Shown: in pieces, positions 44,776 through 52,968 of the stretch
Position numbering within the stretch: the first letter of the stretch is position 1
Layout of the letters: every line of letters starts with the position of its first letter
DNA from: WRGA01 sp031553395
GTDB taxonomy: Bacteria > Bacteroidota > Bacteroidia > Bacteroidales > WRGA01
Length of the DNA stretch: 64,000 bases
Assembly: GCA_031553395.1 (NCBI GenBank)
Contig: JAVBLR010000013.1
Location: forward strand, 1 to 64,000
Reading direction: 5' to 3'
Program-made: the position numbers and the translations under genes
The notes under the pieces: model-generated
The model's database searches: none
Seen by the model: the letters and a program-made list of their open reading frames with translations, nothing else
What the model was told of the DNA's origin: nothing

Positions 44776-45321
44776 TTACTTCCAAAATATTTCATCAATA
44801 GAGTTTCTTAAATTTTCAATTCTTGCCAAAATAAAGAAATAATCCGATAAGCGATTGATAAAAATTAACGGATTATCATCATCCAAAGGGGTGGCTTCCG
44901 ACAATGAGGTAATACATCGTTCTGCTCTCCGGCAAACAGTTCGGCATACATGTGCCAATGCAGCCGATCGCGAACCAGCCGGAAGAATGAAACTTTTAAG
45001 CGGAGGTAGCAATGTATCAATCAAGTCAATCTGTTGCTCAACCAGTGCAATATCATTTCCCCAAATTCTATTTTCGGAAGAGATTTCGATTTTTGTCATA
45101 TCTGTAGCCAAATAGCCTCCAACAACAAATAATTTTTGCTGAATAAACTGTAAGAATTTACATGTATCAGCATCATTAATCTCAACCAACAGCAAGCCAA
45201 TAAAACTATTCAACTCATCAACTGTGCCATACGCATCTAATCGCACATCACTTTTAGAAACACGAGTTCCCCCGATTAAACCAGTTGTTCCTTTATCTCC
45301 CGTTTTTGTATATATTCTCAT
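44776..45321 (-). CDS. Cob(I)alamin adenosyltransferase, PduO type
   Basis: A 181-residue trimer-forming enzyme that transfers adenosyl from ATP to cob(I)alamin, making coenzyme B12. Conserved features are the N-terminal ATP loop YTKTGDKGTTGLIGGTRVSK, DVRLDAYGTVDELNSFIG, and the active-site helix SRSAALAHVCRTVCRRAER. Length is typical. It probably supplies AdoCbl to methylmalonyl-CoA mutase, with MeaB (6397-7485) acting on the same enzyme. No neighbouring cobalamin biosynthesis genes were seen. Confidence 0.94.
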   Translation of the reverse strand: MRIYTKTGDKGTTGLIGGTRVSKSDVRLDAYGTVDELNSFIGLLLVEINDADTCKFLQFIQQKLFVVGGYLATDMTKIEISSENRIWGNDIALVEQQIDLIDTLLPPLKSFILPAGSRSAALAHVCRTVCRRAERCITSLSEATPLDDDNPLIFINRLSDYFFILARIENLRNSIDEIFWK

Positions 45322-45447
45322 TGTTTATAAAATTCCTAAATCAAGTTTAATCAATAATCACAATCATAACATCAACAATATATAAAAAGTTTATATTTAA
45401 AGTAAATTAACAACATAAAAATTCTCCTAAAAAACATTGAAAAGCAA

Positions 45448-46188
45448 TTACATTTTAAAGCTAAGTTTATAATTTCTTTTGTGAAGTTTTGTATTAAAAA
45501 AAGCTATACCAAAAGATTTCATATCTAACGCAACTGTTACATTTTTATCATTACATAAGCTATTCCAAAACAGCATTATATTTTCCTGACCAATATTTTC
45601 TACAATCAAAAAAGAATTATCATGAAACTTTGGCAAACATAAAGAATAAATATTCGAAATAATATCAAATGAATTCAGGCTATTTTCGCCCAGATATAAA
45701 ACATCTATAGAATTTATCGCATTTATTTTTTTTTCTATATCAAATGGATTATTAGCATTAAAATGAGAAAATGATTTATCCGGAATTTTTGAAGTTATTT
45801 TTTCAGCAATATTCATTAAATCATTGGATAAATTAAATATTGTAGATTTACAAGTAGATTTATGTGCCGATAAATATAAAGAAGATATTGCAAGAGAATT
45901 TCCATATTCAATTATATTCTCACTTTTCATATAGTGAGCCAACTTGAGTAAAACATGATAATATTTTTCAGATTTTACTACAGATCTTACTTTTTCATTC
46001 AAATATGGATAACTTACAAGCAACTCTTTTCTTATCTCATCTAATAATTGAAAAGCATAATAATGAGATTTGTCATTTATCAATTCTGCAATTAGATAAA
46101 AAACAAAAGGAGAATGGATACCATACCCCAATGAAGATCTCTTTCGAGATATCGAATCACAAATAAAAGAAAAAAAATCATTACGCAT
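45448..46188 (-). CDS. Probable SAM-dependent methyltransferase-like protein
   Basis: A 246-residue protein. The N-terminal SLGYGIHSPFVFYLIAELI matches a Bacteroidota family usually annotated as class I methyltransferases (G.G.HSPFVF). The expected SAM-binding region ENIIEYGNSLAISSLYLSA is recognisable but weak, lacking a clean GxGxG, so catalytic activity is doubtful. An upstream TTG extends the frame to 46206; the ATG at 46188 (MRNDFFSF) is preferred. Unusually AT-rich. Confidence 0.6.
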   Translation of the reverse strand: MRNDFFSFICDSISRKRSSLGYGIHSPFVFYLIAELINDKSHYYAFQLLDEIRKELLVSYPYLNEKVRSVVKSEKYYHVLLKLAHYMKSENIIEYGNSLAISSLYLSAHKSTCKSTIFNLSNDLMNIAEKITSKIPDKSFSHFNANNPFDIEKKINAINSIDVLYLGENSLNSFDIISNIYSLCLPKFHDNSFLIVENIGQENIMLFWNSLCNDKNVTVALDMKSFGIAFFNTKLHKRNYKLSFKM

Positions 46189-46295
46189 TCTCAAACAAAT
46201 AATCAAAATTCATACCAGATAACAAAATATACAAGTAATATGCAAGTTAAAAAATTATCTATTTTTTTAACTTGCATATTCTCTCTTAATCATTA

Positions 46296-46556
46296 TCATT
46301 TCATAAAGTTTTTATTGAGATTAAGAGATTGTATTCTACTCATAATATTTTTCTCTTTGTCAAAAACACCTATATATTTCCCTCTTAGATACTGGATACA
46401 ACTAAAAAGTAAATACGCGAATAATCCCTCATCAAGATTTCCAACAAAAGGAATATTATCAGGAATGAGTTCAAAAACACCCGCCGTTGGATTCAATAAA
46501 TACAACAAACAAATTGCGCCCAATAACGACACCAATAACTTTTTTATATTTTTCAT
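46296..46556 (-). CDS. DUF1232 (YkvA-like) small membrane protein
   Basis: An 86-residue protein with MKNIKKLLVSLLGAICLLYL followed by the DUF1232 core NPTAGVFELIPDNIPFVGNL and DEGLFAYLLFSCIQYL. The core PDxIPxxGxxDE is the family signature. Function unknown, associated with the membrane. The chosen ATG at 46556 is 24 bases inside a slightly longer frame. Confidence 0.85.
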   Translation of the reverse strand: MKNIKKLLVSLLGAICLLYLLNPTAGVFELIPDNIPFVGNLDEGLFAYLLFSCIQYLRGKYIGVFDKEKNIMSRIQSLNLNKNFMK

Positions 46557-46665
46557 AAAACCACTCTTTAGTTTAAACAATAACCAAATACACTTTACAA
46601 ACAGTCAAAAAATCAAGCCAACTTTATTCCATCCAAAACCAAATATAAAAATAAAAATTCTAATA

Positions 46666-47331
46666 TCAATTAAAAATCCACATCAAAACAGGTTTCTTAA
46701 TAGCTTTCAAATCCTCATCTAGCCCTGTCATAAAAGCATTTGAAACAGCAGGACATCCCCATCCTTCAGGTGTTCCACGTGGAACCTCTTCATCAATTAT
46801 GACATCCCAAGAATGCAGCACAACCTCTCTCTTTAAAGCATTTGAATTGGTTGATTCTAAGCCATATAATAAATATCCGACCTTAATTCCCCACTGACTT
46901 GCATACCTCGCTCCCACCCTATATTTTCCTAAAGAACTTAAATGAGAGTTGCTCTCATTAGAGAACTCAGCATCATCTTTACTAAAGCATCTCCCCCATG
47001 GCAACTTACCACAACCATGACTAACCGAACCCTTCTTAATTAACTTTTTGTCATCCAGATTATATACATAAAAACGATTTAACCCACTATGCACCCCCAA
47101 ATCAATAAGAAAACAATAAGAAGTAGAATAGCCTTTCTTAGAGCAAAAATCTAATGCCTCAACTAATTTAGCCTCAGCTCTACTATTTCTTTCTTCTAAA
47201 GAATATTGGCCAAATAAAACATCATTTTCTAATTTCTGTTGTGATAATTCTTCTTTTTTATTTTTAGCCTTAGGGTTTTCACAAGAAAACAACAGCAAAA
47301 ATATAAAAACTATAAAAATGTATCTCATCAT
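46666..47331 (-). CDS. L,D-transpeptidase-like lipoprotein (YkuD_2 type)
   Basis: A 221-residue lipoprotein: MMRYIFIVFIFLLLFSC, with the lipobox LFSC. Residues ~75-220 resemble murein L,D-transpeptidase catalytic domains of the DUF-type YkuD_2: IDLGVHSGLNRFYVYNLDD, VSHGCGKLPWG, LGKYRVG, VVLHSWDVIIDEEVPRGTPE and the catalytic Cys in GWGCPAVSN, with His in HSW. It probably acts on peptidoglycan cross-links or anchors. A perfect parS palindrome is embedded in the codons for EVPRGT. Confidence 0.85.
   Translation of the reverse strand: MMRYIFIVFIFLLLFSCENPKAKNKKEELSQQKLENDVLFGQYSLEERNSRAEAKLVEALDFCSKKGYSTSYCFLIDLGVHSGLNRFYVYNLDDKKLIKKGSVSHGCGKLPWGRCFSKDDAEFSNESNSHLSSLGKYRVGARYASQWGIKVGYLLYGLESTNSNALKREVVLHSWDVIIDEEVPRGTPEGWGCPAVSNAFMTGLDEDLKAIKKPVLMWIFN
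46772..46785. promoter_or_regulatory. parS site 1 (inside the L,D-transpeptidase gene)
   Basis: Perfect palindrome GTTCCACGTGGAAC, preceded by T and followed by C. It matches the universal ParB-binding parS type (B. subtilis consensus TGTTNCACGTGAAACA). Confidence 0.85.
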
Positions 47332-47580
47332 AACAATTTAATTATCAACTAAAAGCATACAAATATAAGAAAAGTATAGCATAAAAGTAAAAAATGAAGT
47401 ATATTTTACAAAGAAGTATAATGTAAAAAAGACAAAATACACCTACAATAAAAGAGGAGGAATAAAAACTAAGAAAAGAAATACTCAGAATAATAAAACT
47501 CAAGTCTGGATAAGTCTATGGTAGTAAAATATCAATGCATATCAAATCATATACCATTTAAGCAAATACTGGTTATTTAC

Positions 47581-47889
47581 TGATGTTACGCGTTTCAAAA
47601 ATATTATCTAAAAAATGTCTTCGTCAAATATATTCAACATTGTTCCTTTTTCTTGATAAAAAAGAACCAAAAAATCAAGGCTGAGCTTCTCAGCGACCCG
47701 CCTGTGGCTTGCAAGTGGAACAAAACAAAACTCGCTTCGCTCAAACAGTGTTTTGTTCTTCGCCTGCTTCACCACGACGGGTTCCCCGCCTGCGAAGCAA
47801 AGGCCGAAGATGGGCATCTCAATAATAGATTTTATTCGTTTTAGAAATATTTGTGGATGACCATTATATTTTCCAGGTGCGTAACATCT
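47581..47889. mobile_element. 309-bp MITE with 9-bp target-site duplication
   Basis: Ends are TGATGTTACGC (47581-47591) and GCGTAACATCT (47879-47889), inverted copies differing only at the outermost base. They are flanked by a perfect direct repeat GTTATTTAC at 47572-47580 and 47890-47898. The interior (47640-47820) is GC-richer than its surroundings, with words such as GAACCAAAAAATCAAGG and GCTTCTCAGCGACCCGCC, and yields the recurrent spurious peptide ERSEFCFVPLASH on the minus strand. No transposase is encoded, so this is a non-autonomous element moved in trans. Confidence 0.85.
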
Positions 47890-48066
47890 GTTATTTACAT
47901 AAATATTAGAATTATTAAAAAAGCTACATTTAAAGAAATCGTTCTCAATAAGCAAACATAAAATAATTAGGGATAACTTCAATAAAAAGTGGTTAAAAAA
48001 CAACTGCAAATCACATATAATCATCTGATTAGCAGATAATTATATAACAAAAACGATTAATATTTA

Positions 48067-48080
48067 GTTCCACGTGGAAC
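48067..48080. promoter_or_regulatory. parS site 2
   Basis: Perfect GTTCCACGTGGAAC, flanked by A on both sides, in the gene-free region. Confidence 0.88.
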
Positions 48081-48557
48081 ATAACTTCGTAGAATAGAGC
48101 AATATACAATCAAATACAAAAGCAAGAAAAAACATTCAGCATAATAAAAAAATTAGCAATTATTTGAAATCCAAATTAAAGCTTTAGTATAACCATCAAT
48201 ACCATTCTATAGCTCATGGCCGATTACTATATAACATTCTAGAGATATAATGAATATTTAATTAAATAACTATTAAAAATAAACGTAATAGAACTAGCAT
48301 AATATAAATAAAATCAAGAAAAAAGATCAGAGTTAATAAAGAAGGTTTAAAAAGATAGAAAAGAAAATTCTTTTTTATACAAAAACTACACTAAAATGAA
48401 CAAAATGCAATAGAAAAAGTAAAAAATATACCTGAATAATAGAAAAAGGGATTGAGTTAGAAAAAATATGCACTAAATGCATAATCAACTATAAAAAAGA
48501 GATTTCTTATCTAAAGGATGTATGCATAAAAGAAATATTCACCTCACTTGAGAAAAA

Positions 48558-48573
48558 TATTCCACATGAAACA
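48558..48573. promoter_or_regulatory. Degenerate parS-like site
   Basis: TATTCCACATGAAACA, two mismatches from TGTTCCACGTGAAACA. Confidence 0.4.
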
Positions 48574-50394
48574 GGCAAATACATTCGATTTTTAGAATAA
48601 TAAAATATAGACATCATTAAAACGAACAAATAGGATAAAAAATATGGTGTTAAATCAATAGAAAAATACGTAGGATTAACAAAATAGATGATAAGGATAA
48701 TTTGCATCACTTTAGATGAAAAGTTGCCAAAATAAGAGAAGAAAAAGTATTTTAATCCAAAAACTATACAATGATTTTTTATAACGTCAGCCACCTCTCT
48801 TTAAAATAAAAATAGAGAAAAGATAAGTCGCTATAAATTAAATACATTAAAAAAACTAATACAAAAAATACACTCAAACAAAGAATATAACTCAATCAAA
48901 TAACAATAGTAACAGCATGAATATAATGCAAAATAAGGCTCTCTACAGAAAGAAAGCCTATCGATTGATAGATGGAATGAAAATTGTATAAAAGTGGCTA
49001 AAAAGGGCTAAAAATAAGTTAAAGGCAGAAAGTCAAATTAAGAAGATAAGCTTATAAAGCAACTAAAAAGAATCTAAAAACAATTCTAGCACTATAGCTC
49101 AATAGGAGATAACTATCTATAAATCAGAGATATGTCTCAGAGGTATGAAGATTAAGCTCCCTGAGGATTGAATATATTAAAAAATACCATACACTTATCG
49201 AGAATATTAAAGTCACAAAATCTTAAAGTGCAAAAAATATCCATATGAAATAAACACAACAAAAAAGCAAGAAATAAAATACATCTTAAAATTATTTTCA
49301 CATGAATGAAATAGACCTTCTTTCTGATGTAAGAAGATATTATAACAAAAACAGTTATTACCACTATCAACATATTCTTGAATAATCGAGATAGAGCCAT
49401 ACTATCATCCTAATAAAAATAAAACAAATAAAATATCAACACAAAAGCCACAATTTTTAAATTGGAAAAATATATCATAGAAAAATATCCAAAATTCATT
49501 TGGTAAAATATTTAGGCACATTCATTTAAAAGAAAACTAAAACAAATATGATTTTAGGAAAATGAAATATACTCTCAAAAACAAAAAAATTCAAAAGAAA
49601 AGAAGCTTCCAAATTTTGGATATAAAATGAACATCAAATATCCCAATCTCATCCTAATGAAATTAATCTCAGTTGCACAAATACAAAGAACAAAAATCCA
49701 AGAAAGTAAAAATCTCAATTATTTATCAACAAAATGAAGACAGTAATTTTGACATCAAAAATATGAGAATAAATAAATAACAACTCAATGTGAAGTAATC
49801 ATTAAATGTGAAGTAAATTGATCTAAGAACTATCGAATTTTGAAATATAAAAACAGAAAGTAAAAATCAAAGATAGCTTGAAGAACTTTGAATCAGAAAA
49901 AAAATAACCCCATCGCAAGCAGATGGAGCATCATCCCCACAAAGAAATATTTTTATTTTTCGTTACAAATGGCTAGAAATTTATCCTTAGAGAGCAAAAA
50001 GATAAGCTTAAGAATCAACATTATAAACAAACTGAATATAAGTATTCGCAAAAGGGAAAAATCGACGAAATGAGATTAAAAAACAAAAAATGAGTAAAAA
50101 TTAAGCCCAAAAAAGCAGAAAAAATTTGCAATTATTCAAAAAGATAAGAAAAAATTATCAAAAAAGACAAGAAAAAAAGAATGAGAATATATAATAGTAG
50201 ATAAATACTACTAAACCATTCGCAAAACAGTTTATCGGCAAAAAACAACAATTCTCATCCAAAAATAATCCCAAAAAGTGAAATTCCTATCTGCAAACCA
50301 AAGGGCAACAGTAAGCATCTCATCAAAAGCATTCGCCGGATTAAACCAAAATATGGATAACTATTAAGAGAAAATATTTCTGCATCCAAATGCG

Positions 50395-50402
50395 TATCTT
50401 TG
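50395..50402 (+). promoter_or_regulatory. -7 box of mnmG
   Basis: TATCTTTG followed by C, 28 bases upstream of the mnmG ATG. Confidence 0.55.
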
Positions 50403-50430
50403 CATCATTAAAACAAATTAAAAGAATTGT

Positions 50431-52305
50431 ATGAGATTTAAGTATGATGTAATTGTAGTTGGAGCAGGGCATGCCGGATGCGAAGCTGCCCATGCCTCTG
50501 CAAAATTAGGTTCCCAAACATTACTGATAACAATAGATATGCATAAGATTGCTCAAATGAGTTGCAATCCGGCCATGGGTGGAATTGCTAAAGGGCAAAT
50601 AGTGAGAGAAATCGATGCATTAGGAGGACAGTCTGGAATAATTACTGATAAAACAGCCATTCAATTCCGTATGCTGAATCAATCAAAAGGGCCCGCAATG
50701 TGGAGTCCTCGCTCTCAAAGCGACAGACAGAAATTCAGTGACCTCTGGAGAAGTATTCTTGAAAATACCGAAAATTTATTCATTTGGCAAGATTCCGTAA
50801 ATCAGTTAATAATAAAAAATAATGAAGTCATCGGAGTAAAAACAAGGATGGGAATTTCATTTGAAGCCAAATCTGTAATACTAACTACTGGCACTTTTAT
50901 GAATGGGCTCATTCATATCGGTAAAACACAAATAAAAGGAGGTAGAATATCCGAACCAATATCTACAGGAATTACAGAACAATTAATTGAACTCGGATTC
51001 ACTGCCGGAAGAATGAAAACAGGAACACCTGTAAGGATTGATGGAAGAAGTATTGATTTCAGTTTAACAACAGAACAAAAAGGAGAAAACGATTTTCATA
51101 AATTTTCTTATCTTGACTTCGCTCCTCGCCCACTGAAACAACTCAGTTGTTGGACACTTTACACAAATGAAGAAGTACATGAAACTTTACGATTAGGATT
51201 AAAAGACTCTCCATTGTATAATGGACAAATTCAAAGCATTGGTCCACGATATTGCCCAAGTATAGAAACAAAGATTGTCACATTTGCAGACAAAACACAA
51301 CATCAACTTTTCCTGGAACCGGAAGGAGAAACAACCCAAGAATATTATCTTAATGGATTCTCCTCTTCACTTCCTTTGGAAATACAATTAAATGCTCTAC
51401 AAAAAATCCCTGCATTCAGAAACATTCATATTTACCGCCCGGGATATGCAATCGAATATGATTACTTCGATCCTACACAACTTAAACATACACTTGAAAC
51501 AAAACAAATAAAAAACTTGTTTTTTGCCGGACAAATAAATGGAACAACAGGATATGAAGAAGCAGCTGGACAAGGGATTATTGCCGGGATTAATGCTCAT
51601 CTAAACACTCATAGCAAAAATCAATTCATCTTAGAACGAAATGAAGCATATATTGGTGTACTCATAGACGATTTAGTAACCAAAGGAGTTGATGAACCCT
51701 ACCGCATGTTTACATCACGAGCAGAATACAGGATGCTATTACGACAAGATGACGCCGACATGAGGCTAACTGAAAAATCTCACAAAATAGGTTTAGCAGA
51801 AAATGAAAGGCTCCAACTTTTAAAAGAAAAAAAAGAACAAATAAATCATATAATAGAATACGTCAAAGGAAAAACCATCAAACCAGAAGAAATAAATTTT
51901 GCATTAGAACAATTAGAAACATCTCCCATTAAACAATCCGCAAAATTAATATCCTTACTAACAAGGCCCCAAATTAGCATTGAAAATATTCAAAACAACA
52001 TTCCTTCTTTCAAAGAAGAAATTGAAAAAATACCAAATCGAAAAGAAGAAATAATTGAAGCTATAGAGATAATTATTAAATACAGCGGTTATATTGAAAG
52101 GGAAAAACTAGTTGCAGAAAAAGCATCAAGACTAGAAAACATAAAGATAAAAGGGAAAGTAGAATACGAAAATATACAATCTTTATCAACAGAAGCTCGT
52201 CAAAAATTAAGCAAAATTCAACCTGAGACTATCGCTCAAGCAAGTCGAATACCCGGAGTTTCTCCAAACGACATCAATGTATTATTAGTATTAATGGGTC
52301 GATAA
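50431..52305 (+). CDS. mnmG: tRNA uridine-5-carboxymethylaminomethyl modification enzyme MnmG
   Basis: A 624-residue FAD/NADH enzyme that with MnmE modifies the wobble U34 of several tRNAs. It has the FAD dinucleotide motif VIVVGAGHAGCEAAHA, MSCNPAMGGIAKGQIVREID, QFRMLNQSKGPAMWSPRSQ, TTGTFMNGLIHIGK, MKTGTPVRIDGRSIDF, FFAGQINGTTGYEEAAGQG and DEPYRMFTSRAEYRMLLRQD. Length is standard. mnmG (gidA) lies next to the replication origin in many bacteria. Here it flanks the parS-bearing gene-free region and leads a plus-strand run with apt, uvrC and dtd. Confidence 0.98.
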   Translation: MRFKYDVIVVGAGHAGCEAAHASAKLGSQTLLITIDMHKIAQMSCNPAMGGIAKGQIVREIDALGGQSGIITDKTAIQFRMLNQSKGPAMWSPRSQSDRQKFSDLWRSILENTENLFIWQDSVNQLIIKNNEVIGVKTRMGISFEAKSVILTTGTFMNGLIHIGKTQIKGGRISEPISTGITEQLIELGFTAGRMKTGTPVRIDGRSIDFSLTTEQKGENDFHKFSYLDFAPRPLKQLSCWTLYTNEEVHETLRLGLKDSPLYNGQIQSIGPRYCPSIETKIVTFADKTQHQLFLEPEGETTQEYYLNGFSSSLPLEIQLNALQKIPAFRNIHIYRPGYAIEYDYFDPTQLKHTLETKQIKNLFFAGQINGTTGYEEAAGQGIIAGINAHLNTHSKNQFILERNEAYIGVLIDDLVTKGVDEPYRMFTSRAEYRMLLRQDDADMRLTEKSHKIGLAENERLQLLKEKKEQINHIIEYVKGKTIKPEEINFALEQLETSPIKQSAKLISLLTRPQISIENIQNNIPSFKEEIEKIPNRKEEIIEAIEIIIKYSGYIEREKLVAEKASRLENIKIKGKVEYENIQSLSTEARQKLSKIQPETIAQASRIPGVSPNDINVLLVLMGR

Positions 52306-52314
52306 AAATTTAAC

Positions 52315-52328
52315 GTTCCACGTGGAAC
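52315..52328. promoter_or_regulatory. parS site 3 (between mnmG and apt)
   Basis: Perfect GTTCCACGTGGAAC, ten bases after the mnmG stop codon. Confidence 0.9.
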
Positions 52329-52412
52329 AAAAGAAAATATTAAAGAAAAATGCTTATTTTTGCAAAAAAAAATCGAAAAGCCTGGCGAAATAACATTGCA
52401 AAAAAATCAATA

Positions 52413-52426
52413 GTTCCACGTGGAAC
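52413..52426. promoter_or_regulatory. parS site 4 (upstream of apt)
   Basis: Perfect GTTCCACGTGGAAC, 12 bases before the apt ATG and 84 bases after parS site 3. ParB bound here could influence apt expression. Confidence 0.9.
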
Positions 52427-52437
52427 AATAATAAAAA

Positions 52438-52968
52438 ATGAACGTAGAAACAATCAAAAATGAGGTAAGAACTGTACTAGACTACCCTCAGAAAGGGATA
52501 ACCTTTAGAGACTTAACAACCGTGTTTAAAGACGCTGAGAGCTTACACTTTCTATCAAATTGGATGTATGAAGAGTGCCAAAACAAGGGCATTACAAAAA
52601 TCGTAGGAATAGAATCTCGAGGCTTCATAATGGGTCCAATTTTAGCAACAAAACTCAACGCCGGCTTCGTCCCCATACGAAAAAAAGGAAAACTTCCGGC
52701 AGAAACAATCGAAGAATCTTATGCAAAAGAATATGGCATAGATACTATTGAAATTCACAAAGATGCCCTCAATGAAAACGACATAGTGCTGATTCACGAC
52801 GACCTATTAGCCACAGGAGGAACAATGCAAGCAGCATACAATCTTGTTCAAAAATTCAACGTGAAAGAGATTTATATGAATTTCATAATTGAACTAACAG
52901 AACTAAATGGCCGGAAAAATATGGATAAGATGATCACAAACAAAATAACAAGCCTCATCAAATACTAA
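52438..52968 (+). CDS. apt: Adenine phosphoribosyltransferase
   Basis: A 176-residue purine salvage enzyme: adenine + PRPP give AMP. It has the N-terminal VRTVLDYPQKGITFRDLTTV, VGIESRGFIMGPILA, FVPIRKKGKLP and the PRPP-binding loop VLIHDDLLATGGTMQAA. The immediate upstream DNA contains two parS palindromes rather than a recognisable promoter. uvrC starts immediately after its stop codon. Confidence 0.97.
   Translation: MNVETIKNEVRTVLDYPQKGITFRDLTTVFKDAESLHFLSNWMYEECQNKGITKIVGIESRGFIMGPILATKLNAGFVPIRKKGKLPAETIEESYAKEYGIDTIEIHKDALNENDIVLIHDDLLATGGTMQAAYNLVQKFNVKEIYMNFIIELTELNGRKNMDKMITNKITSLIKY

Larger units (their letters stand above)
47332..50430. other. 3.1-kb A-rich gene-free region with MITE and parS
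   Basis: No frame here has the look of a gene: the longest ones are leucine/phenylalanine- or lysine-rich, lack ribosome-binding sites and resemble no family. The plus strand is strongly A-rich and T-poor in both halves. Contents: a MITE at 47581-47889, parS at 48067-48080, a degenerate parS at 48558-48573, a direct repeat of AATGTGAAGTAA at 49787-49798 and 49805-49816, a small GC-richer patch near 49905-49945, and the mnmG promoter. It could be an origin-proximal region or decayed DNA. Confidence 0.75.

Noticed and set aside
46240..46722. 160-codon plus-strand frame
   Set aside because: It is antisense to the DUF1232 gene and the end of the L,D-transpeptidase gene, whose protein motifs are convincing.
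47608..48024. Open frame of 138 codons on the minus strand
   Set aside because: It crosses the MITE boundary and is made of repeat-derived sequence; no ribosome-binding site and no family resemblance apart from the recurrent spurious peptide.
48507..48794. 95-codon minus-strand frame
   Set aside because: Composition is that of AT-rich noncoding DNA (Phe/Ile/Tyr-rich), no start context, no recognisable domain.
49152..49400. 82-codon hydrophobic minus-strand frame
   Set aside because: Hydrophobicity is explained by the T-rich minus strand of the gap; no promoter or ribosome-binding site seen.
49888..50073. 61-codon plus-strand frame
   Set aside because: Lys/Ile/Asn-rich low-complexity translation with no start signal.
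47332..50430. DnaA-box cluster proving an origin
   Set aside because: Only scattered single-mismatch copies of TTATCCACA were found, which is expected by chance in such AT-rich DNA; the origin idea rests on parS and layout only.
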